Shown here: positions 42,850 through 52,810 of the stretch, one piece after another
How the letters are laid out: each line of letters starts with the position of its first letter
How positions within the stretch are numbered: position 1 is the first letter of the stretch
Source of the DNA: Hydrocarboniphaga sp965279055
Lineage (GTDB): Bacteria > Pseudomonadota > Gammaproteobacteria > Nevskiales > Nevskiaceae
Direction: 5' to 3'
Assembly (NCBI RefSeq): GCF_965279055.1
Contig: NZ_OZ257125.1
Coordinates: 1,922,001 to 1,986,000, forward strand
Length of the DNA stretch: 64,000 bases
Made by a program: the position numbers and the translations under genes
Notes under the pieces: model-generated
Seen by the model: the letters and a program-made list of their open reading frames with translations, nothing else
Told to the model about the DNA's origin: nothing
The model's database searches: none

Positions 42850-45786
42850 ATGACTCGTCAAAGTGGCAGATCCGGAAGCTTGCCGGCAGCGACATTTTGG
42901 CGCTGTCTACTGCCGCTCGTGCTCGCCTGCGCCTGTACCAACAGCCGCGCCGAAGTTCCTTCGGGGCTCAATGCAGCGGGTCAGCTGCAAACGCTGCCGG
43001 TCGAGAAGACGTCCGGCTTCGGCTGGCTGCGAGTCGTGGGCGGCGTGCAGTTCCAGCTGCGCGGCGTGACCAAGAGCGTGCTGTTCTATGGGCCTTCGAT
43101 GGTGCGCGTCTCGGCCCATCTCGGCCAGGCCTACACGCGGCAGCCGAGCCTCGTGGTGATCACGTCACCGCAGGCATTGACGCTCAACGTTACCGAAAAC
43201 GACGAGACACTCAGCATCGTCGCTCCGCGGCTGCGTGTGGTCGTCGACAAGCAGAGCGGTGCGCTGGCCTTTTATCGGGGCGATGGCGTTCTGCTGACGC
43301 GCGAGAAAGCGATGGCTGACTTGTCGCGGGTGGAAATCTCGGGCGCCCCCACTTACGCAATGAACCAGACCTTCACGCTCACGCCAGACGAATCGCTGTA
43401 CGGACTCGGTCAGTACAACGCTCCGTACATGGACTATCGCGGGCGTGACGTTCTTCTGGTGCAGACCAACATCGGGTCGGTGGTGCCCTTCCTGCTGTCC
43501 ACGCGACGCTACGGCGTGCTGTGGGACGTGTACTCGAAGATGAACTTTTCCGACAACGCAGCCGGTGCGGCGTTCAAGGCCGAGAGCGCCCCGGCCGGCG
43601 TCGATTACTACGTCGTCGGCGGCGACACGATGGACGATGTGATCGCCGGCTACCGCGAGCTTACCGGCGCAGCGCCGATGTTTCCAAAGGCCGCGTTCGG
43701 CCTCTACATGAGCAAGGAGCGCTATCCCACACAGCAGCGCCTGCTGGAAGTCGCGAGACGCTTTCGCGAGGAGCGTTTTCCTTTCGACACCATCGTGCAG
43801 GACTGGCAATACTGGGGCGGCGACAAGGACGGCACCTGGAGCGGCATGATCTGGGATCGCGAGCGTTTTCCAGACCCCGCCGAAATGACGCGCACGCTGC
43901 ACGATGATTTGCACGCGAAGCTGATGGTGTCGATCTGGCCATCGGTGGGCAACGATACCGCGCTGGCGCATGAGCTCGACGCCAGTGGCCTGCGCTTCGA
44001 GCCGCTGCACTGGATCTCGGGACGCGCGCGCATCTATGACGCGTTCAGCGACAAGGGCCGCGCCATCTACTTCAAGCACGTCAAGAAAGGACTGCTCGAC
44101 GTCGGCGTGGATGCGCTGTGGATGGATGGAACCGAGGTCGAGGTGGGAGGCGCGGCCCACGATCCGGCCGAGGTCGAAGCCGACATCAAGCGTCTCGGCC
44201 GCAACGCGATGGGCGATTTCACACGTTACCTGAACGTCTACAGCCTGCTGACCACGCGTGGTGTCTACGAGGGCCAGCGCGCAAGCGGCAACAAGCGCGT
44301 CTTCACGCTGACGCGCTCGGCCTGGGCGGGTCAGCAGCGCTATGCGGCGCTGCCGTGGTCGGGTGATACCACGGCGAGTTGGTCCACGCTGCGTGCGCAG
44401 ATCGCAGGCGGATTGAATGTGTCGATGTCCGGGCTGCCGTACTGGACGCAGGACACCGGCGGCTTCTTCGTCAACGCGCCGTACAGCGAGCACAACGCGG
44501 CCTACCGCGAACTGTTCGCGCGCTGGAACCAGTTCGGGATTTTCAATCCGATCTACCGCATCCATGGCACCTCGATCGAACGCGAGCCCTACATCTTCAA
44601 GAAGTCGGATCCGGAGGTGTATCACTCGCTGCTGCGAGCGGCGCAGCTGCGTTACCAACTCTTGCCCTACATCTACAGCCTGGCCTGGCGCAGCACGCAT
44701 GCGGGCTACACGATGATGCGTGGGCTGGCGATGGATTTTCCCGACCAGGCCGCATTGCGTCATGTGGACGACACTTACATGTTCGGTCCTGCATTTCTGG
44801 TGCAGCCGATCACACGGCCTATGTTCCATGCCGAGCTGCCGTCGGCGGCGACCGTGCCCGCTGCGCAGCTGCGTACGCCCGATGGCAAGCCCGGTTTCGC
44901 GCTCGCGTATTACCGGGGTGACAACTTCGAGAAGCCTGTCAGCAATACCGTCGATTCGCTCGTCGAACACAGCTGGCCGGGCCCGCCGCTGGCCGCTCTG
45001 CCGCCGGGCCTCGACAGCCTCGATCACTTCTCGGCGCGCTGGCAGGGCGAGATCGTCGCGACCGAGAGCGGCGAATACGAAATCGGTCTCGAAGCTGACG
45101 ATGGCGTGCGCCTGTGGCTGGATGACCGGCTCGTCATTGACGATTGGACGGACGGCGGCGCGCGCTACAGGAGCGCAAGCATCAGCTTGCGTAGCGCGCA
45201 GGCCGTGCGCGTGCGCATCGACTACTACCAGAAGACTTACGGCCGGATGCTACGCCTGGCCTGGCGCACGCCCAGCCAGCGGCGCGAGCTGGCCGAGCAA
45301 CAGCGCCAGATCGACCCGCGTCAGGCCACCTTGCTTCCGGCCGGCGCCAATTGGTACGACTTCTGGACCGGAAAGAAACACGCCGGCGGCGAAAGCATCC
45401 GGCGACGCTATGCGATCGACGAGTTCCCGCTGTTCGTGCGCGCTGGTTCGATCGTGCCGTTGGGGCCGCAGCTCCAGTACGTGGACGAGAAGCCTGACGC
45501 GCCATACGAGATTCGCATCTATCCCGGCGCGGACGGCCGCTTCACGCTGTACGAGGACGACGGCGAAACCTATCGCTATGAAGCGGGCGAGTACGCGACC
45601 GTTCGGCTCGACTGGGACGATGCCCGTCGTACGTTGCGAATCGGCGCGCGGCTGGGCGAGTTCCCCGGCATGACAGAGCATCGCAGCTTTCAAATCAAAC
45701 TGATGCCAGCCGCCGACAACGGCCGGGTACAGACCAAAACACGTCGTTTCGTCGGCGCTCCGGTGGAAGTGCGCTTCGACCGCTAA
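42850..45786 (+). CDS. Alpha-xylosidase, GH31 with PA14 domain
   Basis: The 978-residue protein has a signal peptide with a Cys-rich end (LVLACACTNS, possibly a lipoprotein), a beta-sandwich N-domain, then the GH31 barrel with nucleophile Asp426 in ALWMDGTEVE and acid/base Asp506 in WSGDTTASW. An inserted PA14 domain (about 690-815; LEADDGVRLWLDDRLVIDDW) matches the layout of Cellvibrio japonicus Xyl31A, which takes xylose from the non-reducing end of xyloglucan oligosaccharides. The ATG at 42850 has GAGG 6 bp ahead. It ends the first operon block. Confidence 0.92.
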   Translation: MTRQSGRSGSLPAATFWRCLLPLVLACACTNSRAEVPSGLNAAGQLQTLPVEKTSGFGWLRVVGGVQFQLRGVTKSVLFYGPSMVRVSAHLGQAYTRQPSLVVITSPQALTLNVTENDETLSIVAPRLRVVVDKQSGALAFYRGDGVLLTREKAMADLSRVEISGAPTYAMNQTFTLTPDESLYGLGQYNAPYMDYRGRDVLLVQTNIGSVVPFLLSTRRYGVLWDVYSKMNFSDNAAGAAFKAESAPAGVDYYVVGGDTMDDVIAGYRELTGAAPMFPKAAFGLYMSKERYPTQQRLLEVARRFREERFPFDTIVQDWQYWGGDKDGTWSGMIWDRERFPDPAEMTRTLHDDLHAKLMVSIWPSVGNDTALAHELDASGLRFEPLHWISGRARIYDAFSDKGRAIYFKHVKKGLLDVGVDALWMDGTEVEVGGAAHDPAEVEADIKRLGRNAMGDFTRYLNVYSLLTTRGVYEGQRASGNKRVFTLTRSAWAGQQRYAALPWSGDTTASWSTLRAQIAGGLNVSMSGLPYWTQDTGGFFVNAPYSEHNAAYRELFARWNQFGIFNPIYRIHGTSIEREPYIFKKSDPEVYHSLLRAAQLRYQLLPYIYSLAWRSTHAGYTMMRGLAMDFPDQAALRHVDDTYMFGPAFLVQPITRPMFHAELPSAATVPAAQLRTPDGKPGFALAYYRGDNFEKPVSNTVDSLVEHSWPGPPLAALPPGLDSLDHFSARWQGEIVATESGEYEIGLEADDGVRLWLDDRLVIDDWTDGGARYRSASISLRSAQAVRVRIDYYQKTYGRMLRLAWRTPSQRRELAEQQRQIDPRQATLLPAGANWYDFWTGKKHAGGESIRRRYAIDEFPLFVRAGSIVPLGPQLQYVDEKPDAPYEIRIYPGADGRFTLYEDDGETYRYEAGEYATVRLDWDDARRTLRIGARLGEFPGMTEHRSFQIKLMPAADNGRVQTKTRRFVGAPVEVRFDR

Positions 45787-45830
45787 GGCGGTCAGCGGAC
45801 GAGTGCTAGCGCCGCAGGCGCGCGGAGATG

Positions 45831-45844
45831 TGTAAACGGTTATC
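45831..45844. promoter_or_regulatory. LacI-type operator 2 upstream of the GH5 gene
   Basis: TGTAAACGGTTATC is an imperfect palindrome matching the shared consensus (TGWTAMCGGTWWCA) in its core. It lies 217 bp before the GH5 start in a 274-bp gap. No strong promoter was recognised beside it, so this is the weakest of the four sites. Confidence 0.35.
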
Positions 45845-46060
45845 CGCTGTATGGAAAAGTTCATTAGCGGGGGGCTTGCCATATTTCTACAATCCGGCAA
45901 ACAAGGAGTAGCCGACACCACACTCGGGAGCAGATCGGCGCATCAAGCAGGGTGTTCGGCCGGCAAGAAATTGGTAGCGGTATCGTCGTTGTCCGTGGCC
46001 GCCTGCGCGCTGCGCGGGTCGGGCGAGCTTGTTCAAAATAACAACTACAGGAGATCCGTC

Positions 46061-48601
46061 GTGAATCGAAATCCGCTGCGTCAGTGGTTGTTCCTGACTT
46101 GCACCATGCTGTGCTCATTGCTATGGCCAGGCGCGCAAGTACAGGCCAAAAATTCACTCCAGTCATACGTCGAAACACTGCTGCAGCCGAGCGCTCTAAC
46201 GCAGGCCAAAAGTCCCATGCAGCTGTATGTCGAAGCGACGCAGCCGGGCATCAATCTCGGCAACACGCTCGACGCGATTCCCGACGAAACCTCGTGGGGC
46301 AATCCCCCGATCACCCAGGAGTTGCTGCAGGCGTACGCCAATGCGGGCTACAAGAGTGTCCGCATTCCGATCACGTGGACGGCGTACATCGGACCCGGGC
46401 CGACGTATACGGTGGATTCGGCGCGGATGGACCGCGTGCAGCAGGTCGTGGACTGGGCGCTGGGAGCCGGACTCTACGTGATGATCAACCTGCATCACGA
46501 TTCCTGGCAATGGATCAGCTCACTGCCAGCGGATCCCACCGTAACTGACAAGTACAGCGCGGTGTGGACCCAAATCAGTCAGCGCTTTGTGGGCTACCCG
46601 AACAAGCTGATGTTCGAGAGCATCAACGAACCGCAATTCGCAAACGTCGATGACGCCACCGCCCGGGTGCTGCTCGACGACTTGAACACCGTCTTCGTCA
46701 ACATCGTGCGAGGCACTGGCGGCATGAACGCCACCCGTCCGCTGGTGCTGCCGTGCCTGAATACCAATACGGGCCAGGAGAACCTGGATTCGCTCGCTGC
46801 GACGATCGCGAACCTCAACGACCAGAACCTGATCACGACCTTCCATTTCTATGGATTCTGGCCGTTCAGCGTCAACAACTCGGGCTACACGAAGTTCAAC
46901 GGTCCCTCGATCGACAACATCGTCCAAAGCTTCGATGCCGTCTACAACACCTTTGTCAGCCAAGGCGTTCCTGCCATCGTCGGCGAACTAGGCCTGCTGT
47001 CCGGCAACCCCGAGCGCGGCGAATCCCTGAAGTACCACGAGTACGTCACCCAGTACTCGCGCTTGAAGGGCATGACCCACATGCTCTGGGATACCGGCAG
47101 CATGATCGACCGCAGCACGTATGCGGTGAAGGACCCTTACCAACTCGCGATCATGATGCAGACCTTGACCGGCCGTGCCACTACGGCCGACACCGATATG
47201 ATCTTCGTGAGCGCAGACGAGGAGAGCCAGAACGCCAAGATCAACTTGAATCTGAACGGCAACCACTTCGTCTCGCTGAAGGATGGTTCCACGCTGCTGC
47301 TGCCGGGTATCGACTATAACTACAACACGAATGGCAGCGTACTGACGATCAAGAAGCGCAGGCTCGCCCGCTACGCCGCCGCACCTTATGGCGAGAAAGC
47401 GGTGCTCACCGTCAACGTGGATTCGGGTCCGGCGTGGCAGCTTCACGTCCGCTACGCCAGCACACCGGTGCTCTCGTCCGCTTCGGGCACGGCGGGAGGT
47501 AATTTGGTGATCCCCACAGCCTTCAACGGTGATCAGCTGGAAGCGATGGAAGCGCTGCGTGCCGACGGTAGCTACGCGGGCCCGATGTCCTGGACTCGGT
47601 TCAAGGCCTGGGGTGATTTCACGCCCGACTACACGAACAATACCATCACGATCTCGAAGGACTTCTTTACCGAAGAGCCTGCCGGCACGATCGAGCTCAA
47701 ATTCCATTTCTGGAGCGGGCGAGTCGCCACCTATCAGCTCACGCTGCAATCCGGGGGCTCTTCGAGTGGCCCGGACTGGAGCATTTACGACAATAGTCTG
47801 GCAGCTGGCTGGCAGAACTGGAGCTGGGCGACGGTCGACACCGCCAATACGACGGTTTCGTACTCTGCGCCCAGTTCCATTTCGGTGGACGCCGGCGCTT
47901 GGGGCTCCTTGTACCTGGCCTATCAGGGCGACGCCGTGGATACCTCGGGCTACAACACTCTGGTGTTCTGGGCCAACGGCGGCCCCAGCGGTGGGCAGAA
48001 GATCACGATCAGCGCCGCGGTGAATTTCAATGGCGATGGTTTGCCGTCGTACACCATTGACTCGCTGCCTGCGAACACCTGGCAGAAGTATGAAATTCCG
48101 CTGTCAACCCTCGGCGTTCAGGGCGCGGCGAATATCACGAGCTTTGGGTTCATGAACACTTCGGGCGTGACGGAGCCGACGTTCTATCTCGACGAGATCA
48201 AGCTTTCGCCCAACCAGTCTTCGACGGTCATGCGGGTCACGGGTATCCCGACTACGGAGACGCCCTCGATTGCGTCGTTCAAGGTCCGTTACCTGACGGT
48301 CGAGGAAGACGACGGCAGCAGTCAGCTCAAGCAGAAGGTCAGGGTGCGCAACACGGGAACTCAGCCGGCCGTGGGGCCTATTTATCTCGTGCTCGACGGG
48401 ATGTCGCTGAATACGAGTCTGGTGGATCCTGTCGGCCTGACCGGGAGTATCTTGCCGGCGGGCAACCCCTACATCATCGTGACGCCGGATATCCTGGAGC
48501 CGGGCGACAAGGCCAAGGCCACACTCAACTTCACGTCACCGGTGCCGGGAGGGGATGTCACCTACACACCCCGAGTGCTCAGTGATGGTCTGACTCCTTG
48601 A
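46061..48601 (+). CDS. Endo-xyloglucanase/endoglucanase, GH5 (subfamily 4 type) with X2 and CBM46-like modules
   Basis: The GTG at 46061 has AGGAGA 6 bp ahead and opens a signal peptide (about 1-27). The order is GH5 domain (about 53-375, acid/base Glu190 in ESINEPQF, nucleophile Glu309 in IVGELGLL), Ig-like X2 domain (about 378-472), CBM46-like domain (about 473-565, LVIPTAFNGDQLEAMEAL), a beta-sandwich probable carbohydrate-binding domain (about 570-720, DNSLAAGWQNWSWATVD) and a C-terminal Ig-like domain. GH5_4-X2-CBM46 enzymes act on xyloglucan and beta-glucans. A 60-bp tandem duplication in the DNA repeats QAK..LQ-YVE just after the signal peptide. Confidence 0.9.
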   Translation: MNRNPLRQWLFLTCTMLCSLLWPGAQVQAKNSLQSYVETLLQPSALTQAKSPMQLYVEATQPGINLGNTLDAIPDETSWGNPPITQELLQAYANAGYKSVRIPITWTAYIGPGPTYTVDSARMDRVQQVVDWALGAGLYVMINLHHDSWQWISSLPADPTVTDKYSAVWTQISQRFVGYPNKLMFESINEPQFANVDDATARVLLDDLNTVFVNIVRGTGGMNATRPLVLPCLNTNTGQENLDSLAATIANLNDQNLITTFHFYGFWPFSVNNSGYTKFNGPSIDNIVQSFDAVYNTFVSQGVPAIVGELGLLSGNPERGESLKYHEYVTQYSRLKGMTHMLWDTGSMIDRSTYAVKDPYQLAIMMQTLTGRATTADTDMIFVSADEESQNAKINLNLNGNHFVSLKDGSTLLLPGIDYNYNTNGSVLTIKKRRLARYAAAPYGEKAVLTVNVDSGPAWQLHVRYASTPVLSSASGTAGGNLVIPTAFNGDQLEAMEALRADGSYAGPMSWTRFKAWGDFTPDYTNNTITISKDFFTEEPAGTIELKFHFWSGRVATYQLTLQSGGSSSGPDWSIYDNSLAAGWQNWSWATVDTANTTVSYSAPSSISVDAGAWGSLYLAYQGDAVDTSGYNTLVFWANGGPSGGQKITISAAVNFNGDGLPSYTIDSLPANTWQKYEIPLSTLGVQGAANITSFGFMNTSGVTEPTFYLDEIKLSPNQSSTVMRVTGIPTTETPSIASFKVRYLTVEEDDGSSQLKQKVRVRNTGTQPAVGPIYLVLDGMSLNTSLVDPVGLTGSILPAGNPYIIVTPDILEPGDKAKATLNFTSPVPGGDVTYTPRVLSDGLTP

Positions 48602-48974
48602 TCGTCGGTCAGTAGCTGGACGTCGGCCTGGTTCGCGATCGCGGACCGGGCCGAATCTTCTTGTGCTCCTGGCAGTTCAGCGCAGCTCGCCAGGGCATTC
48701 GCCGATCAGGCGAGATCCGGATGCGTTCTTCGGCGGCCCGATGGTTCGCATCGCCGCCATTTTCACCGCTGAGCATCGGGTTGACGTGATCGAAAGCCCG
48801 CCCTATATTGTTACCGGTAACATAATTTTGGCGATTGTGATCGCGATGTCGATCGCAATACCCAACAAAAGCGCCGGCATTTAAAGCGGCCGTCCGCCAG
48901 AACCGAACAGCTGCGACGGAGGAGGATGTGAGAACCATAAGCGCGCCGCATCGTGCATGCGGCGCGGTGCTGCC
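48602..48974. other. Intergenic region upstream of the GH2-CE20-GH35-GH3 operon
   Basis: About 370 bp carry the promoter and operator given separately, a 10-bp imperfect hairpin (48834-48859) and a strong Shine-Dalgarno sequence (GGAGGAGG, 48918-48925) that serves no long gene. A 73-codon frame across 48663-48884 has no protein features. Confidence 0.55.
48781..48822 (+). promoter_or_regulatory. Promoter with LacI-type operator 3
   Basis: TTGACG (48781-48786), 17 bp, TATATT (48804-48809) make a good sigma-70 promoter, and the perfect palindrome TGTTACCGGTAACA (48809-48822) begins at the end of the -10. The arrangement copies that at 31544-31582. Confidence 0.7.
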
Positions 48975-48987
48975 ATGTCGGCCCTGA
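48928..48987 (+). CDS. Possible 19-residue leader peptide overlapping the GH2 start
   Basis: GGAGGAGG (48918-48925) precedes a GTG that opens a 19-codon frame ending at TGA 48985-48987, 12 bp inside the GH2 gene in another frame. The GH2 start itself lacks a clear binding site, so ribosomes may enter by coupling from this leader. A chance frame cannot be excluded. Confidence 0.3.
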   Translation: MRTISAPHRACGAVLPCRP

Positions 48988-50828
48988 AGCCCTGGCACTG
49001 GCTCGCGCTGCTGGCGTGCCTGCCGTGCTTGGCCGCTGCACAGGGCTACACCGCAATGCCTGGGCAGCAGCAGGGCGCGGGAGTGGTCGTTGCCGCAGCC
49101 CCGGCTACCGACGCTTCCGTGCTGACCAACCTCCCCGGACGCCAGCGGCGCAGCCTCAACGGCAGCTGGCAGGCGCTGGTCGATCCCTATGCCTCCGGCA
49201 TCGGTGATTGGAAGGCAGTGGGGAAGGATCGCGTCGCTACCGGCAAGGCCGACTTCTACGAATACGGCTTCGACGATTCCAACACGCTGCAGGTGCCGGG
49301 CGACTTCAACACCCAGCGTCCGGAGCTGATGTATCTCGAAGGCTCGGTGTGGTATCGCAAGAGCTTCGGCTACGACGCCGCTGCTGCGGCTCGCGCCGGG
49401 CGGCGCCTGTTCGTCCATTTCGGCGGCGCCAACTATCGCGCTGACGTGTTTCTCAACGGCAAGCCGCTCGGCAGTCACGAGGGCGGCTTTACGCCGTTCC
49501 AGTTCGAAATCACAGGCCTGCTTGCCGACGGCGAGAACCACCTGCTCGTGCATGTGAACAACCAGCGCCGCCATGACGGCGTGCCGGGTCCGGGATACGA
49601 CTGGTTCAACTACGGCGGCCTGACCCGCGATGTGGATCTGGTCGAAACGCCGGCCACGTACGTCCAGGATTACTTCATCCAGCTGGCGCCGGATTCGCCG
49701 CGCCGCGTGCAGGGCTGGGTCCGCGTCGCCGGCACGGCGGCGCAGCAGAAAGTGCGGCTGCGCATCGACGAACTGGGCGTGGACCTGCGCGTCAAGACCG
49801 ATGCAAGCGGCTATGCGCCGTTTGCCTTCGACGCGAACATCACACCCTGGTCGCCGGAGCAGCCGAAGCTGTACCGCGTGCGCTTCGCCACGCCGCAGGA
49901 CGCGCTGGAAGAAGAGATCGGATTTCGTCGCCTGACGGTGCGCGGCGACCAGATCCTGCTCAACGGCAAGCCGCTGTTCCTGCGCGGCGTCAACCTGCAC
50001 GAGGAGATCGATGGCCGCCGCGCCTGCTCCGAGGCGGATGCGCAGCGCATGCTCGAGCGCGTGCGCGAGCTGGGCGCGAACTTCGCGCGCCTCGCGCACT
50101 ATCCGCACAACGAGTACCTGTCGCGGCTCGCCGACCGCATGGGCATCCTGCTGTGGCAGGAGCTGCCGGTCTACCAGAGCATCGATTTCGCCGCGCCCGC
50201 GATGCAGGCCAAGCTGGAAACCATGCTCGCCGAGATGATCGGTCGCGACCGCAACCGTGCTGCGGTTGCGTTCTGGGGCATCGCCAATGAGACCTTTCCC
50301 AGCGAGGTGCGCAACGCGGCGCTGACGGCACTGGCGGCGCGCGCACGGCAGCTGGATCCGACGCGCCCGGTGGCGGCGGCTTTCTTCGGTCCCGGCATCC
50401 ATGACGGCAAGGCCGTGGTCGGCGATCCGCTGTTCAGCGCCATCGACGTGATCGGTATCAATGAGTATTTCGGCTGGTATACGCCTTGGCCAGTCGAGCC
50501 GGAGCAGGTGCGGTGGGTGGCGCCGGGCAAGCCGATGCTGATCAGTGAGTTCGGCGCCGAAGCGCGTCTTGGTAATCACGGCTCGGACGATGTGGCGAGC
50601 GCCTGGAACGAAGAATTCCAGGCTGAGTTCTACCGCAAGCAATTTCGCATGCTGCGGCGCATCCCGTTCCTGAGCGGCACCGTGCCGTGGGTGCTGATGG
50701 ATTTCCGCTCGCCGGTGCGGCTACATCCGTTCCAGCAGGGCTACAACCGCAAGGGGCTGCTGTCCGAAGGCGGTGACAAGAAGCTGGCGTGGCAAGTGAT
50801 CCACGACTTCTACGAGAAGCAGCGATGA
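48975..50828 (+). CDS. GH2 glycosidase (beta-galactosidase/glucuronidase type)
   Basis: The 617-residue protein has a signal peptide (about 1-24), a jelly-roll sugar-binding domain, an Ig-like domain and a TIM barrel with acid/base Glu439 in WGIANETF and nucleophile Glu525 in MLISEFGAE. The length and the HEGGFTPFQFEIT phrase fit GH2 beta-glucuronidase or beta-galactosidase. In this setting it may trim galactose from xyloglucan oligosaccharides. It is coupled to the next gene through an ATGA overlap. An ATG at 48957 is an alternative. Confidence 0.88.
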   Translation: MSALKPWHWLALLACLPCLAAAQGYTAMPGQQQGAGVVVAAAPATDASVLTNLPGRQRRSLNGSWQALVDPYASGIGDWKAVGKDRVATGKADFYEYGFDDSNTLQVPGDFNTQRPELMYLEGSVWYRKSFGYDAAAAARAGRRLFVHFGGANYRADVFLNGKPLGSHEGGFTPFQFEITGLLADGENHLLVHVNNQRRHDGVPGPGYDWFNYGGLTRDVDLVETPATYVQDYFIQLAPDSPRRVQGWVRVAGTAAQQKVRLRIDELGVDLRVKTDASGYAPFAFDANITPWSPEQPKLYRVRFATPQDALEEEIGFRRLTVRGDQILLNGKPLFLRGVNLHEEIDGRRACSEADAQRMLERVRELGANFARLAHYPHNEYLSRLADRMGILLWQELPVYQSIDFAAPAMQAKLETMLAEMIGRDRNRAAVAFWGIANETFPSEVRNAALTALAARARQLDPTRPVAAAFFGPGIHDGKAVVGDPLFSAIDVIGINEYFGWYTPWPVEPEQVRWVAPGKPMLISEFGAEARLGNHGSDDVASAWNEEFQAEFYRKQFRMLRRIPFLSGTVPWVLMDFRSPVRLHPFQQGYNRKGLLSEGGDKKLAWQVIHDFYEKQR

Positions 50829-52810
50829 ACCGGGAGCTGCCGGTTTTCATTCGCAGCTTGCCGCTGGTGCTCGCCGGCTGGGTGTTCGCGCCGCTGATTC
50901 CGGCTCACGCGACCGAGCTGCCGCTGCTGTTCTCGGACGGCGCCGTGCTCCAGCGCGACCAGCCGCTGCCGGTTTGGGGCTGGGCCAAACCCGGCAGCCA
51001 GATCACAGTCACTTTCGATGGCGGCACGGCGAAGACCCATGCCTCGTCAAGCGGCGAATGGCGCGTCGAACTGCCCGTGCATGCGGCCGGCGGCCCCTAT
51101 GAATTGAGCGTCGCCGAGCGCGGCGGCGAAACGCTGAGAGTGCGCGACGTGCTGGTCGGCGATGTATGGCTGGCCTCGGGTCAGTCGAACATGGAATTTC
51201 CGGTAGCGAAGGCGCAAAACGCGCGGGCCGAGATCGCTCGTGCGGGCGACGCCGGCATCCGCCACTTCAAGGTGCCCAGGTCCTGGTCGGACAAGCCCGA
51301 ACCGCGACTGGCCGGCGGCTACTGGCGGGCCGCTTCGCCTGGCAACGCGGGTGACTTTTCAGCGGTCGGTTATTTCTTCGCGCGCGAGCTGCGCACACGT
51401 GATTCCCGTGTGCCGATCGGCATCGTCGACAGCACCTGGGGCGGCAGCGCGATCGAAGCCTGGATGAGCGCCGGCATGCTCGGCGCGGACGCCACCGTGG
51501 CGGCTGAAAAGATACGGGCCAAGGGGGCGGCGGCGGCGCAGGCGGCGACGCAGACCCGCGCGCGGATCGCGGCCTGGAACACGGCACCGCCGTCGCCCGA
51601 GGCCTGGGCTGCGGCCGCGCTGGAAGAGTCCGGGTGGGCCGGTATCTCCGTGCCGGCGCAGTGGGAGACGCAGGGCTACGCCGGCATGGACGGCGTAGCC
51701 TGGTATCGCAAATCGTTCGAGCTGAGCGCGCCCGAAACCAAAGGGGAGCTGACGCTCGGCCTGGGACAGATCGACGATTCCGATCGGGTCTGGGTCAACG
51801 GACAGCCGGTCGGCGGCATGGACGCGAGCTGGAATGTGCCGCGCGTCTACCGGGTGCCGGCCGCCGCGCTGCGTGTGGGGCGCAATACCATCGCGGTGCA
51901 GGTGACAGATCTGGGCGCCGGCGGCGGCATGGCCGGCAGCGCCGAGCAACTCTATCTGCGGGCGGCGGGCGGCCCGCTGCGTTCGCTCGCAGGCGAGTGG
52001 AAATTCCGCACTGCCGATGTCCGCCTGTCCTCAACACAGGACGACATCAATCAGGTCGACACGGCGCTGTACAACGCAATGATCCGTCCGCTGCAGCCGT
52101 ATGCGCTGCGCGGAACGATCTGGTACCAGGGTGAGGCCAATGCCTATCCCGGCGCCGCTTTCCGCTACCGCGACCTGTTCGCCTCGATGATCCGTGGATG
52201 GCGTGCGGATTGGAGCGCGCCGCAGCTGCCGTTCCTGTGGGTGCAGCTCGCTGGCTTCCATTCCGGGGGTGATACCGCCGGAGAAAGCCCGTGGGCGGTA
52301 CTGCGCGAGTCGCAGTCCGCGGCGCTGGCGTTGCCTGCCACCGCGCAGGCACTCGCCATCGACATCGGCGAATCCAACGACATCCATCCGCGCAATAAGC
52401 AGGAAGTCGGGCGCCGTCTGGCGCTGGCGGCGCGCGCGGTCGCCTACGGCGAGAGCCTGGTCCATTCCGGCCCGGTATTTCGTGCCGCGACGTTCGACGA
52501 TACCAAGGCGCGGATCACTTTCGATCTGCAGCACAGCGCGCTGGCGGTGCGCGGCGGTGGACGCGCCGTCCACGGGTTCGAGCTGTCCGGTGCCGACGGC
52601 CACTTTCATCCGGCGCAAGCCTTGATCGACGGCGGCGCTGTCGTCGTCAGCAGCGAAGCCGTCGTGCAGCCGCAGGCGCTGCGCTACGCCTGGAATGACG
52701 ATCCCAAGCAGGCGGACCTGATCAACCGCGACGGGCTGCCGGCCTCGCCGTTCCGGGCAGAGAGGACGCGAGCGACGCTGCCGCAACAAACGAAACAGGA
52801 GACTCGATGA
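50825..52810 (+). CDS. Xyloglucan acetylesterase, CE20/sialate-O-acetylesterase type
   Basis: The 661-residue protein has a signal peptide (about 1-26), an SGNH esterase core split by a beta jelly-roll insert, and catalytic Ser121 in ASGQSNMEF with Asp519/His521 in ESNDIHPRN. The insert (about 280-400, YRKSFELSAPETKGELTLGLGQIDDSDRVWVNG in part) matches the layout described for family CE20 from Xanthomonas, which deacetylates xyloglucan. Removing acetyl groups lets GH35 and GH31 proceed. It overlaps the stop of the GH2 gene and the start of the GH35 gene. Confidence 0.87.
   Translation: MNRELPVFIRSLPLVLAGWVFAPLIPAHATELPLLFSDGAVLQRDQPLPVWGWAKPGSQITVTFDGGTAKTHASSSGEWRVELPVHAAGGPYELSVAERGGETLRVRDVLVGDVWLASGQSNMEFPVAKAQNARAEIARAGDAGIRHFKVPRSWSDKPEPRLAGGYWRAASPGNAGDFSAVGYFFARELRTRDSRVPIGIVDSTWGGSAIEAWMSAGMLGADATVAAEKIRAKGAAAAQAATQTRARIAAWNTAPPSPEAWAAAALEESGWAGISVPAQWETQGYAGMDGVAWYRKSFELSAPETKGELTLGLGQIDDSDRVWVNGQPVGGMDASWNVPRVYRVPAAALRVGRNTIAVQVTDLGAGGGMAGSAEQLYLRAAGGPLRSLAGEWKFRTADVRLSSTQDDINQVDTALYNAMIRPLQPYALRGTIWYQGEANAYPGAAFRYRDLFASMIRGWRADWSAPQLPFLWVQLAGFHSGGDTAGESPWAVLRESQSAALALPATAQALAIDIGESNDIHPRNKQEVGRRLALAARAVAYGESLVHSGPVFRAATFDDTKARITFDLQHSALAVRGGGRAVHGFELSGADGHFHPAQALIDGGAVVVSSEAVVQPQALRYAWNDDPKQADLINRDGLPASPFRAERTRATLPQQTKQETR

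Noticed and set aside
43165..45027. A 620-codon minus-strand frame across GH31
   Set aside because: It is antisense to the GH31 catalytic domain and has no family resemblance.
48663..48884. A 73-codon frame upstream of GH2
   Set aside because: It runs through the promoter and operator and has no ribosome site or conserved features.
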